Positions 29,608-38,691 of a stretch of 64,000 nucleotides of DNA are shown here, one piece after another. Under the pieces are notes generated by a model that made no database searches, was not told the DNA's origin, and worked only from the letters and a program-made list of their open reading frames with translations. Position 1 is the first letter of the stretch. Each line of letters opens with the position of its first letter. The position numbers and the translations under genes were made by a program. The DNA comes from Planctomycetota bacterium (lineage in GTDB: Bacteria; Planctomycetota; Phycisphaerae; Phycisphaerales; UBA1924): contig CP053450.1 of assembly GCA_013285505.1 (NCBI GenBank), positions 604,796-668,795 of the forward strand, given 5' to 3'.

Positions 29608-30056
29608 TTCTCGTCGAGATCTTCGCGACGGCGGTTCTTTCGCTGCGACCGCTCGCGGCTTTCGCGCAGGCGGCGTTCGATGGCCCCGCGTCCCGGGCGG
29701 GTGGCGATCCGCGGCTTGGGCGGCACGAGTGCCCGGATAAGCAGCTCGCGGAGCCGCTCAAGGCAGGCGTCCTTGTTGCGTCGTTGCGAGCGGTGCTCGT
29801 CGGCCATGATGAGCAGTTCGCCGTCTTCGCCGGTGAGCCAGCCGCGCCCGAGCCGGCGGATGCGGGTCCGGACCCGCTCGCTGACGGGGATGTCGCTGAG
29901 GGCCAGGCGGAGGATGGCCTTGGTGGCCCGTTTGTTGACGTTCTGCCCGCCGGGGCCGGAGGCGGCTGCGAAGCTGAACCGCAGGGCGGCCTCGGGCACG
30001 CGCACCCCCGGCGCGATCTCCACGCCGACGGGCTCATCTGGACGTTCCGGCTCCAC
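29604..30056 (-). CDS. arfB: alternative ribosome-rescue factor B
   Basis: Peptidyl-tRNA hydrolase acting on stalled ribosomes. 150 residues: RF1-like domain with FAAASGPGGQNVNKRATKA (catalytic GGQ), then the long basic tail (RRLRESRERSQRKNRR) that inserts into the mRNA channel of an empty ribosome. Full length for the family. It lacks the stop-codon-recognition domains of RF1/RF2, which excludes them. GTG start with a TAGGGT box 7 bases upstream on the minus strand, so probably leaderless. Confidence 0.92.
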   Translation of the reverse strand: MEPERPDEPVGVEIAPGVRVPEAALRFSFAAASGPGGQNVNKRATKAILRLALSDIPVSERVRTRIRRLGRGWLTGEDGELLIMADEHRSQRRNKDACLERLRELLIRALVPPKPRIATRPGRGAIERRLRESRERSQRKNRRREDLDEN

Positions 30057-30062
30057 AGCCGG

Positions 30063-30069
30063 TACCCTA
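30063..30069. promoter_or_regulatory. overlapping divergent -10 boxes (arfB / beta-barrel gene)
   Basis: TACCCT at 30063-30068 on the plus strand and TAGGGT at 30064-30069 on the minus strand share the same bases. The minus box is 7 bases from the arfB GTG. The plus box would give a leader of about 40 bases with AAGGAG before the gene at 30111. Confidence 0.4.
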
Positions 30070-30110
30070 CCGCGCCCCGCGCGCCGCCGACGCGGCAGAA
30101 GGAGCCTGTT

Positions 30111-30998
30111 GTGTCATCGACCACCTACGCCGCCAGTGCCGTCCGCCGAATCGCCCCGTGGCTCGTCCTGCTGGGGGCGTGCCCAGCGGCGGTTGCGCAG
30201 GATGGCACGACCGGGGAGGCTGTCGCCATCGAGCCGGTCGAGGAGCCGTGGGTGCTGAAGATCGAGCCCGCGGCGTGGTACGTCGCGGCCAACGGGACGG
30301 CACGGCTGCCGGGCACGGCCTCGGCCGGCAACGGGCAGTCGTTCGAGGTCACGGACCTGAATCTGGACAGCCCCCGGGTGATGCCGGTCGGCGAGTTGCA
30401 CCTGCGCCGCGGCGACTGGCGTTTCCGGGTGATGGGCTCGGGTCTGGACATGGACAACCGGGGGTCCGTCATGACCTCTGCGGGCCAGATCGGCGCCGTG
30501 CCCTTCGGGGCGGGCGACACGCTCCGGTCCTCGCTCGAGGTGATGACGCTGGCGGCGGACGCGCAGTACGCGTTCTACACCTACCAGAGCGATCCGGGGA
30601 GCATGGAGTTCACGTCCACGCTGCTGGGGCTGGCGGGTGCCCGGGCGATCGACGCCGAGATCACGTCGGAGGTCATCTCCGGCGGCTCTTCGGCCGGGAC
30701 GGCGGGCGGCGATGCGCTGCACGCGCACCCGTATGTGGGCTTCCGGTGGGAGCTGGAGATCGCCCGGGAATTCTCGATCGACTTTACGACGTCGCTCGGC
30801 GGGCTCTCGTTTGGCGACAGCGAGTCGTGGTCGTCGGATATTCTGGTCGGGTTTCAGTGGAATCCGACCGACCACTTCGGCATGCAGATGGGGTACCGGC
30901 AGCTGCTCTTCGGGCTCGAAACCGATGACGCCCCCGGTGAGTTTGCGTGGAATGGGGGCTTGGCGGGGGTCTATACCGGTGCGACGCTGCGATTCTAA
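30111..30998 (+). CDS. outer-membrane beta-barrel-like protein
   Basis: 295 residues. Signal peptide about 1-30 (RRIAPWLVLLGACPAAVAQ). The mature protein is built of alternating strands with aromatic ends (WVLKIEPAAWYV, ELHLRRGDWRFRVMGSGLDM, PYVGFRWELEIAREF) and ends in YTGATLRF, a C-terminal Phe typical of outer-membrane barrels. It resembles OmpW/OmpA-like or DUF-type barrels, but no closer family was recognised. GTG start with AAGGAG about 6 bases upstream. Confidence 0.75.
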   Translation: MSSTTYAASAVRRIAPWLVLLGACPAAVAQDGTTGEAVAIEPVEEPWVLKIEPAAWYVAANGTARLPGTASAGNGQSFEVTDLNLDSPRVMPVGELHLRRGDWRFRVMGSGLDMDNRGSVMTSAGQIGAVPFGAGDTLRSSLEVMTLAADAQYAFYTYQSDPGSMEFTSTLLGLAGARAIDAEITSEVISGGSSAGTAGGDALHAHPYVGFRWELEIAREFSIDFTTSLGGLSFGDSESWSSDILVGFQWNPTDHFGMQMGYRQLLFGLETDDAPGEFAWNGGLAGVYTGATLRF

Positions 30999-31135
30999 GA
31001 ACGGTGGATACCAGATCGTGTGGTCGCCGCGTGGTGTTGGCACATTGTGCGGGCTGGGGAGGCCCCTGAAACGGCGTTTCGCGGGGCGCTTTGCACGGAT
31101 TCCCGGCTCTTGCGGCGGGTCGTCGGAGATCCGCC

Positions 31136-31164
31136 TTGACCGTTCGGCTGGAACATGCGACACT
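31136..31164 (+). promoter_or_regulatory. possible sigma70-type promoter for the HU gene
   Basis: TTGACC at 31136-31141, 17-base spacer, GACACT at 31159-31164. The -35 is good and the -10 poor. It would give an HU mRNA leader of about 105 bases. Confidence 0.35.
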
Positions 31165-31277
31165 GCAGTTCTCGTGGTGGTCGGGGAGGCGTGGGCGCAC
31201 TTGCTGCGTGTCACCGGCTAGAGGCTCTTGAAGCGACGCTGCGGTTCAGGTCGGAGAGAGAGCAGAGAGGGATGCCG

Positions 31278-31707
31278 ATGGCCAGGCCGGATGTTCGCAC
31301 GATTACGAAGAAGGAACTCGTCGACCAGATCGCCGAGCGGAACGGCCTCAGCCGTACGAAGGCACAGGTGATCGTGCAGGACGTGCTCGACACGGTCATT
31401 GCCGTGCTCAGCGACGGACACCGCCTGGAACTGCGTGACTTCGGGGTGTTCGAGGTCAAGACCCTCGCGCCGCGCACGGGCGCAGAACCCCCGCACGCTC
31501 GAGCGCGTCCCTGTGCCTGAGCGGCGGAGCGTCCGCTTCAAGGCGGGCAAGGGCATGCGGGAGAAGATCGAGGCCGGCGCGCGCGCAGGCGCTCCGATGC
31601 CGGAGCCCAAGGCCGGGGTCCGCGGCTCGACGCTCGGGCTCGCCGAGCATGCCGCGGGCGAAGACCGGTCTGTGCCGGAGCACCACAACGGCAAGGCGTC
31701 ACGCTGA
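31278..31707 (+). CDS. HU-family DNA-binding protein with C-terminal extension (one indel)
   Basis: Histone-like nucleoid protein. MARPDVRTITKKELVDQIAE begins the helical dimer body, followed by LELRDFGVFEVKTLAPRTG and, after the break near 31482, NPRTLERVPVPERRSVRFKAGKGM, the DNA-binding beta arm. Restoring one GC dinucleotide joins the two halves into 143 residues. The extra C-terminal 45-50 residues (EAGARAGAPMPEPKAGVRG...) are not part of ordinary 90-residue HU. Start at 31278, because GAGAGG lies 7 bases upstream; an ATG at 31272 is the alternative. Confidence 0.88.
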
Positions 31708-31772
31708 CCGCAACGTGCGGGCTCGGAACGGGCCGGGAATCACCCAACTTTATGAAGATCGTTCACGGCCGG

Positions 31773-31787
31773 TGCACAGACTGTGCA
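31773..31787. repeat. perfect 7-bp palindrome with 1-base centre
   Basis: TGCACAG-A-CTGTGCA, followed within 20 bases by a second GGTCGGTGCACAGGC copy of the left arm. It lies between the convergent HU and nadA genes. Either a weak terminator or a protein-binding site. Confidence 0.4.
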
Positions 31788-31808
31788 TGGTCGGTGCACA
31801 GGCGCGGC

Positions 31809-33051
31809 TCAATCGACCTCGGTCGTGCTCGGCTTCTGGCTGAGGGCGAGCATGCGGTCGAGGGCCTTGAGGGCGAGGCTTCGCACCTCCGGGTGCACGC
31901 TGATGACGTTGAGCGCGCGGGGCTCGGCGGTGTTCGACTCGCCGTCCTTGATCCGGATGCCGCAGAGGTTGTCGAGGATCCAGAGCATGTGCGGCTGATC
32001 GATGCGGTACATCGTGGTGCAGAGGCACTGGCAGTCGCTGAGGATCCGCACGTGCACGCCCCGCGGGGCCATCTCGGCCGCGAGCCGGTTGACCAGGTGC
32101 ACCTCGGTGCCCACGGCCCAGCGTGCGCCGGCCGGGCTCTCGCGGACCGTCCGCAGAATGTACTCGGTCGAGCCCGAGTCGTCGGCGAGATCCACGACCT
32201 CTTTGGGCGCACTCGGGGTGGACGATGATCCGCGTGGGCTCGTCGCCGGCCGCCTGCCGGTTGGCTTCGCGGATCTGGGCGCAGTGTTCCGGCCGGAAGA
32301 GCTTGTGCACCGAGCAGTGCCCGGCCCAGAGGATGACGCTCGCGTCTCGCAGCTGCTCGGGCGTGGCGCCGCCGAGCGCCTCGCCGCGGCGGGTGCGTTT
32401 GGGGTCGTAGATGCAGGTCGCGGCGTCGGTGTCGATGCCGTATTTGGCGGCGGTGTTGCGTCCGAGGTGCTGGTCGGGCAGGAAGAGAATCTTGATCTCG
32501 TCGCCGGTGTCCTGTTCCTCGCCGCCGCGCATCGCCCAGTCGAAGACGGTGTCGGCGTTTGAACTCGTGCAGCACGCCCCGCCGTGCTGCCCGACGAAGG
32601 CCTTGATCGCCGCGGTCGAGTTCACGTAGGTGATCGGGATGATCCGCCCGGTCCAGCCCTGCTCCTTGAGGCTCTCGTGCAGCAGGTTCCACGCCTCGAC
32701 GGTGTCGTCGTAGTCGGCCATGTCGGCCATCGAGCACCCGGCGGAGAGGTCGGGCAGGATGACCTTGACGTGCTCGGGCGTGAGCATGTCGGCGGTCTCG
32801 GCCATGAAGTGCACGCCGCAGAAGACCACGTGCTCGACCGCCCGCTCGCTCGACACGTTCGCGGCGAGCTGGCTGAGTTTGAGGCTGTCGCCGGTGAAGT
32901 CGGCGTGCCGGATCACCTCGTCGGTCTGGTAGTGGTGGCCCAGAATCACGAGCGACTCGCCGAGCTGTTCGCGGCGTTCGGTGATCAGTCGCGCCGCCTC
33001 GTCGGCGGGCATGCGTGTGTAATAGTCATCGAGCGATGGTTGCCAGAGCAT
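31809..33051 (-). CDS. nadA: quinolinate synthase (one indel)
   Basis: [4Fe-4S] enzyme condensing iminoaspartate and dihydroxyacetone phosphate to quinolinate for NAD synthesis. Motifs: ESLVILGHHYQTDEV, VVFCGVHFMAETADML (first Cys ligand), ITYVNSTAAIKAF, FLPDQHLGRNTA, WAGHCSVHKLF, and after repair HPECAPKEVVDLAD (second Cys) and CQCLCTTMYRID (third Cys). The break near 32205 is fixed by restoring one GC, giving 414 residues, longer than the ~350 of E. coli NadA. GGAGG lies 4 bases before the ATG, and TATAGT sits 14 bases upstream. No nadB or nadC adjacent. Confidence 0.92.
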
Positions 33052-33065
33052 TGTGCCTCCGGGCA

Positions 33066-33071
33066 ACTATA
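33066..33071 (-). promoter_or_regulatory. TATAGT -10 element for nadA
   Basis: TATAGT on the minus strand, 14 bases before the ATG with GGAGG between. A very short leader that still carries a Shine-Dalgarno sequence. Confidence 0.45.
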
Positions 33072-33108
33072 GGGCTCGATCGGGTGATGCCCGGGAAGCG
33101 CAGATCGC

Positions 33109-33456
33109 TCAGGCCGCGAGGGGCACGGCCTGACCCGCGTGGAACGAGACGCCCACGCGCTGGCGGATGCCTTCTGCGGGGCCGTCGAGCCGAACGACGG
33201 TCGCTTCGAGCGTGGTGTCGCGGGCGACAACGCCCCGCTGGTCCCAATCGACGAGGACGTCCACGCGGTCGCCGGTCTGCAGCGGCCGGTGGTGCGAGAG
33301 TTCGACCAGCGCGCCGCCGGAAGAGAGGTCGAGCGTGCGGGCCGCCATGTACCGCATCGAGGCCGGGTGCAGCAGCTTGCAGGGCTTCTTGCACTCCAGG
33401 CGGGCGTGCTGGCGGCGTTCGGTGCAGGCGTCTGTTGTGTCCGGCGTGCCGGTCAT
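33109..33456 (-). CDS. PilZ-domain protein
   Basis: 115-residue single PilZ domain, expected to bind cyclic-di-GMP. TERRQHARLECKKPCKLLH supplies the RxxxR arm (about residues 12-18), and TLDLSSGGALVEL supplies the (D/N)xSxxG motif (about 46-58), so both ligand motifs are intact. No output domain is attached, so it probably works by binding a partner. GGAG lies 7 bases before the chosen ATG. It may answer signals set by the HD-GYP protein at the window start. Confidence 0.82.
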   Translation of the reverse strand: MTGTPDTTDACTERRQHARLECKKPCKLLHPASMRYMAARTLDLSSGGALVELSHHRPLQTGDRVDVLVDWDQRGVVARDTTLEATVVRLDGPAEGIRQRVGVSFHAGQAVPLAA

Positions 33457-33669
33457 GTCGTTCTCCAGGCTGCTCCGGGCCCTGAGGAGGCCCGGTGCTC
33501 GTTCTTGGGCGATCGGCGGTCGGCGGGAGCGACTTGCGGTACATCCGGCAGAATCGGCAGAATTGGACCGCGGCATCGGCGATTGTCGGCTGCGGGCGGG
33601 GTCGGGTGCGCCGGGCTGGCACCGAGCCGCCGGGTGCCTTACCGAGCCGCCGAGCACCCGGTGCGGCTC

Positions 33670-33675
33670 TACGAT
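33670..33675 (+). promoter_or_regulatory. TACGAT -10 element, leaderless type
   Basis: TACGAT lies 5 bases before the ATG at 33681; GGAG falls between them but is too close to act normally. Confidence 0.4.
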
Positions 33676-33680
33676 GGAGC

Positions 33681-34757
33681 ATGGAACTGTCGGTGGTGAT
33701 CCCGACCTTTGGCCGGCCGCAGCAGGTGGCGGCGTGCGTGCGGCGGCTTGCGCAGCAGTCGCTGGATCCCTCCCGCTACGAGGTGCTCGTCGGTATCGAC
33801 GGGGGTGCCGAGAACGCGCAAGACGCCCGCGAGGCCGAGGCCGCGATCCGCGAGGCGTGGCCGAGTGCGCGCGCGCGGCAGCTGACCATCGTGCCCTGCC
33901 CGAAGTCGGGGCAGGCCGCGGTGCGGAACGAGCTGCTCGAGATCGCGACGGGCGCGACTCTGGTGTTTCTCAACGACGACATGCTTCCCGGGGAGACGCT
34001 GCTGGAGCACCACCTCACGGCGCAGCGTGCGGCCGCGGCCGAGCGCGCACCGGCGTTGATCGTTGGCGCAGCGCCCTGGGTCGTGCCCGACGATGACAGC
34101 CTGTTCGACCGGCTTGTTCGCGAGACCTCGATGGTCTTCTTCTACGACCGCATGGACGAGGCGCTCGCCGAAGGCACGGCGGGTGCGGATCACGACTGGG
34201 GATTCCGGCACGCGTGGCTGCTGAACCTGTCGGTTCCGGCGGCGCTCCTGCGGGAGGCGGGGGGTTTCAGCGTGTTTCCCGCGACCTACGGGTACGAGGA
34301 CGACGAGTTCGCGTTCCGCTGCCGCGAGCTGTTCGGGACCCGCGTGCTCTACCGTCCCGACGCGGTGGCCCACCACGACCACCGGCTCACCCCCACCGAT
34401 TATCTCGAGCGCGAGCGGCGGCTGGGGTTCGCCGCGTGGGGCTTTGCGGGGCAGGCACCCGGGTGTGCCCGCGCGATGTTCGGGCGCGACATCCGGTGCG
34501 AGGACGAGCTCGCGTACAGCAGGGCGTTCGTCGAGCGGGAACGCGCGGGCGCCGATCGGCTCCGGTCAGCATTCCTCGACTTGGCCGAGATGCCGGTTGA
34601 CTCGTTGCCCTCGGCGGCCCATCCGGCGGGCCTGCCGCTGGCGCGGGCGCTGGCCCAGCAGCACCTGCTGCTCAAGCGGTGGGAGTGGCGTCGCGGTCTG
34701 CTGGACGCGGCAGGGGCCGGGACCGCACTGAAGTCTGCGCTGACACACGCGGAGTGA
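33681..34757 (+). CDS. GT2-type glycosyltransferase
   Basis: 358 residues, unbroken. GT-A fold: MELSVVIPTFGRPQQVAAC, YEVLVGIDGG, GATLVFLNDDMLPGETL (DxD-equivalent), and GGFSVFPATYGYEDDEFAFRC with the acceptor-side ED pair, followed by a helical C-terminus. Unlike the enzymes at 19-29 kb it has no Rossmann-like tail. It stands alone, upstream of tsaB on the same strand, 56 bases apart. Its sugar and acceptor are unknown. Confidence 0.82.
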   Translation: MELSVVIPTFGRPQQVAACVRRLAQQSLDPSRYEVLVGIDGGAENAQDAREAEAAIREAWPSARARQLTIVPCPKSGQAAVRNELLEIATGATLVFLNDDMLPGETLLEHHLTAQRAAAAERAPALIVGAAPWVVPDDDSLFDRLVRETSMVFFYDRMDEALAEGTAGADHDWGFRHAWLLNLSVPAALLREAGGFSVFPATYGYEDDEFAFRCRELFGTRVLYRPDAVAHHDHRLTPTDYLERERRLGFAAWGFAGQAPGCARAMFGRDIRCEDELAYSRAFVERERAGADRLRSAFLDLAEMPVDSLPSAAHPAGLPLARALAQQHLLLKRWEWRRGLLDAAGAGTALKSALTHAE

Positions 34758-34801
34758 GCGGGCAGCGATCACGCGCGGGCCGTGGCGGCAGTCTGCCTCC
34801 C

Positions 34802-34807
34802 TACGCT
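34802..34807 (+). promoter_or_regulatory. TACGCT -10 element before tsaB, leaderless type
   Basis: TACGCT lies 6 bases before the GTG start at 34814. Confidence 0.4.
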
Positions 34808-34813
34808 CCTCGC

Positions 34814-35546
34814 GTGAGTGAACCGACACTGACTCTGGCGATCGAGGCGAGCAACCCGTCGGCGGCGGGCAGCACGCCCGGAGTCGCGGCTCGGGCGGGT
34901 CACGCGCGGTCCGCGGCGTGCGGGTGGGCCGTCGGTCGAAATGCTGGGTGTTGAACTGCTCCGTTCGACCGCGCGGCACGACGATGACCTGCTGCCGGCG
35001 GTCGAGCGGCTCTGGGCGCGGGCCGCGGCGTCGGGCCTCGTCGAGAACCGCCGCGAGATCGGGCATGTCGCGGTCTCGGTCGGGCCGGGCGGCTTTACGG
35101 GCCTGCGTGTGGCGATCGCCGCCGGCAAGATGATCGCCGAGGTGCTCGGCGCCGGGTGCGTGGCGGTGCCGAGCGCGTGTGTGGTCGCCCGTCGAGTGGC
35201 GGCGGACTTTCCCCGCCCGTTCGCGGTGCTGCTGGCCAGCAAGCGTGAGACGACGATCGCGACGGTCTTTGCCGACGGCGCGCCGGGCGTTGCGCAGGAG
35301 ATCGACGCCGCGGGCCTCGGTGGGCTGGGCGTGCGCGGCCTGATAGCCGACCGGTTCCTCCCTGAGACGATCAAGGGTGAGGCGGCCCGGCTCGGGCTTC
35401 AGGTCGCCGAGCCGGTGTTCGAGCCCGCGGCGTGTCTTGAAGCCGCGGCGGACCTGCCGCCGGTCGATCCGGCGGAGCTGGCGGCGATCTACGGGCGTGA
35501 GCCCGAAGCGGTCCGGAAGTGGCGAGAGCTGCACGGCTCGGCCTGA
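34814..35546 (+). CDS. tsaB: tRNA threonylcarbamoyladenosine biosynthesis protein TsaB (one indel)
   Basis: Partner of TsaD/TsaE in making the t6A37 modification of ANN-decoding tRNAs. LTLAIEASNPSAAG at the N-terminus and IGHVAVSVGPGGFTGLRVAIA with GKMIAEVLGAGCVAVPS are the ASKHA-fold signatures of TsaB. The frame breaks near 34894, where restoring one CG gives GVARLGRVTRG and rejoins MLGVELLRS, for 244 residues. The catalytic-type metal site of TsaD is absent, as expected for TsaB. GTG start supported by the TACGCT box. Confidence 0.85.
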
Positions 35547-35730
35547 TCGGGCCTCGGGCTTCATAACCCGTTCGGACGTTGAACCGGGCGGTCCTTGCCG
35601 ACGGTGCGGATCCGGAACTCTGGTGAAGTTGGGCATCTAACCCGCCGATGTCGCGTAGTGGTTCATGGGGTTGGCACCGGTCGAAGGTCGTCCGGAGGCC
35701 GGTCCCGATCCGCGCATGCGGGGTGGCACG

Positions 35731-36360
35731 ATGGCAGACCAGGCGAGCGATTGGTCGGAAAAGAAGATCTTCACCACGGGCGAGGCCGCCGAGGTGTGCA
35801 AGGTCAGCCAGCAGACGGTGATCCGGTGTTTCGACGCCGGCCGGCTCGGCGGTTTCCGTGTGCCGGGCTCCAAGTTTCGCCGCATCCCGCGTGAGGAATT
35901 GCTGAAGTTCATGCGGGCCAACAGCATCCCGACCGACCTGCTCGAGGGCTCGACACGCCGCGTGTTGGTGGTCGATGACGATCACGACATCGTCGATCTC
36001 TTTGAGGACATCCTGGGGCGCGACGGTCGGTTCGAGGTTCGGTCGGCCAGCACGGGCTACGACGCGGGGCTGCTTACCGAGAGCTTCCAACCGCACCTGA
36101 TCGTGCTGGACTACATGCTGCCCGATATCAACGGCAACGTGGTGTGCCAGCGTGTGCGGTCGATGCCGCACACCAAGCACACCAAGATCATCTGCGTCAG
36201 CGGCGTGGTGAATCAGGACGAGGTCGAGCAGCTCAAGGGCGCCGGCGCCGACGACTTCGTCAAGAAGCCGTTCGACATCCGGCAGATCATCACCAAGATG
36301 GTGGACCTCCTGGGTCTTCCCGCCAGCACCGACAACGGGAGTTCGGCCCGCTCGGCCTGA
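35731..36360 (+). CDS. response regulator with N-terminal excisionase-type HTH
   Basis: 209 residues. Residues about 10-58 form a winged-helix excisionase/MerR-like DNA-binding domain (FTTGEAAEVCKVSQQTVIRCFDAGRLGGFRVPGSKFRRIPREELLKF in two stretches). Residues about 72-190 are a receiver domain: VLVVDDDHDIVDLF, LIVLDYMLPDINGN with the phospho-acceptor Asp, and DDFVKKPFD with the conserved Lys. This HTH-first order is the reverse of most response regulators and recurs in Planctomycetes. It is followed after 22 bases by the HDOD-kinase gene, probably its partner. Confidence 0.85.
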   Translation: MADQASDWSEKKIFTTGEAAEVCKVSQQTVIRCFDAGRLGGFRVPGSKFRRIPREELLKFMRANSIPTDLLEGSTRRVLVVDDDHDIVDLFEDILGRDGRFEVRSASTGYDAGLLTESFQPHLIVLDYMLPDINGNVVCQRVRSMPHTKHTKIICVSGVVNQDEVEQLKGAGADDFVKKPFDIRQIITKMVDLLGLPASTDNGSSARSA

Positions 36361-36382
36361 GCGTGAGAGGCGGGAGTGGAGC

Positions 36383-38691
36383 GTGCCGTCACCCAACGTT
36401 GCCAACCCGACGCACGACCAGGTTGAGGTCATCCTGCAGTCCGTCGATTCGTTGCCGACGCTCTCACCGGTGGCCAACCGGGTGCTCAGCATCGGCTCGA
36501 GCGACCGGGCCGACTTCGGCGAGCTCACTCGCCTGATCGAGGCCGACCCCGCGCTGACAAGCAAGATCATCGGCCTCTGCCGCCGGGCTGCGCTCGGTTT
36601 GGGCGACCGCATCACGACCGTCAAGCGTGCGCTGGTCATGCTCGGCTTCGACGCGGTGCGGGCGGCGGTGCTCAGCGTGAGCGTCTACGAGTTGCTCAGC
36701 GACGAGGCGCGACACCGCGACGGCCAACTGAGCGAGTCCGAGGGCGCCCCGACCAGCAAGCGCGCGCTCGATCGCGTGGGGTTCTGGATGTACTCGGTCG
36801 GTGTGGCCTCGGCCGCGGAGATGCTCGCTCACGAGCACCGCAAGCTCCGGGTCAAGCCGGACGAGGCGTTCGTCGCGGGCCTGCTTCACGGTCTGGGCAA
36901 GCCGATCCTCGATCTGCTCCTGCCGCGGGCGTACGGGCGGGTGGTCGAGCTCACCGAGCAGCGCCGGACCGACGCCGCGGCCGTGGAGCCGCGAGGTGCT
37001 CGGCATCGACCACCACTCGGCTGCGCGGCGCATCGCGGAGCGCTGGAACCTGCCCGCGACACTCCGTGACGTGGCGTGGCTCTACGACCATCCGCTCGCG
37101 AGCCTGCCCGAGGGCGTGGACGCCGAAGCGATCAAGGTTGTGGCGATTGCGCGCGCGCTGGTGCGCGAGGTGCACCTCGGCGAGTCGGGCGACCACGGGC
37201 CGTTCACGCCGGCCGCAGAGCTGTGCGACCAGTCCGGCGTCCCCCGATCCACGCTCGACAAGGTCGCCCGCCGGCTGCACGAGGCGGTCGCCGAGCGGTG
37301 CAAGGTGCTTGGGCTCAACGAGCAGGCGCCGCCCGAGATCCTGCTCAAGTCGATCACCGCGGCCAACCACCGTCTCTCGAAGCTGACCGCTGATCTGGAT
37401 GTCCGGGCCAAGGAGGGCAAGCGGGTGGGCCAGGTGCTCGCGGCGATCGCCGAGTTCTGGAAATCCGGCGGGGCCAGCGGCGACGTGCTGCGCACGCTCG
37501 GCGCCATGACGCGTTCGGCGTCGCGGCTGCTGGGCGAGGGCCAATGGGTGACGCTGCTCGACGGCGGGCGCACCCGGGGTTGGATGCTCACGTCATTCCA
37601 TCCCGACGGTTCCGCGGCGCGATCGATTCACGCCGAGTCGCCCGAGAGCCTTACGGGTCTGGACCTGGCCGACGGCCCGAGCTGGGCCGATCAGTCGGGG
37701 GTCCGTTCGACGCTCGCCGAGTGGGCGTGGGACAAGCTCGGCCTGGAGCGCTCCGAGCGTCCCTTCCGCGTGGTTCCGGCGAGCGTGGGCCACGGCTCGC
37801 GTGGGTGCGTGATGGTGACCGATGCGCCGGTGCCCGCCGAGGCCTACGAGGCCAAGCACCTGCTCCCGCTGCGGGCGGGCTGGTCGGCGGCCCTGAGTGC
37901 CTCGCTCCACAAGGCCGCGTCGGAGCGGCTCGCCGAGAGCCTCGCCGATTCCAACCGCGTCCTCGCGGCCACGCAGGCCAAGCTGACCGAGGTGCAGGCG
38001 GCTCGCCCGGCTCGGAGAAATGACCGCCGGCGCGGCCCACGAACTGAACAACCCGCTGACGGTCATCCGCGGGCGGGCCCAGCTGCTGGCCGACCAACTC
38101 GCCGACGAACGCGACAAGCACACCGCTCTCCAGATCGCCAAGGCCTCCGGAGATCTCTCGGACCTGGTCACCGCGATGCACGAGATCGCCCGCCCGGGAC
38201 GCGCCGAGCGGGCGGTCACCCCGCTCCGCGGCCTGCTGCGGGACGCGATCGCCCAGGTCGAGGGTGCCGAGGGGCGTGTAGACCTCCTGCTCCCGGTGGG
38301 TCTGGCCGAGAACCCGGAGCTGCTGGTGGATGGTCCGAGGATGTCGCGAGCGCTCGCCGAATTGCTCCGAAACGCCACAGAATGGGCCGGAGACGGGAAT
38401 GTGCGGCTTCGCGTTCAAATCGAGCCTCCGGATGACCGACTTGTCATCCGGATAGAGGATGACGGGCCGGGCCTGTCATCCAAGGCGATGCGTCACGCGT
38501 TCGACCCGTTCTTCAGCGAACGACCGGCCGGACGGCGACGCGGACTCGGGCTCCCCCTGGCAAAATGCCTGGTGGAGCTGCACGCGGGGACCGTCAGGCT
38601 TGAGCCGGGCGAGTCCGGAGGCACGACGGCGGTCGTCACCCTGCACGGGTGGAGGGCCGCCACGGAGCGAGAGGCGGAACGAGCGGCATGA
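36383..38691 (+). CDS. HDOD-domain histidine kinase (two indels)
   Basis: 770 residues after repair. The N-terminal HDOD domain (about 10-210; LTRLIEADPALTSKIIGLCRR, AFVAGLLHGLGKPILD) is a degenerate HD fold used in signalling. A middle region (about 340-480) reads as GAF-like. The C-terminal kinase core has GEMTAGAAHELNNPLTVIRG (phospho-acceptor His), LLRNATEWAG (N box), RIEDDGPGLSS (G1) and GRRRGLGLPLAKCLVELH (G2). No membrane helices, so it is a soluble sensor. Breaks near 36990 and 38013 each fit one lost CG. The stop overlaps the next start (ATGA). Confidence 0.85.

Noticed and set aside
31278..31707. Programmed frameshift in HU
   Set aside because: No slippery heptamer or following stem; the same dinucleotide loss occurs in many unrelated genes.
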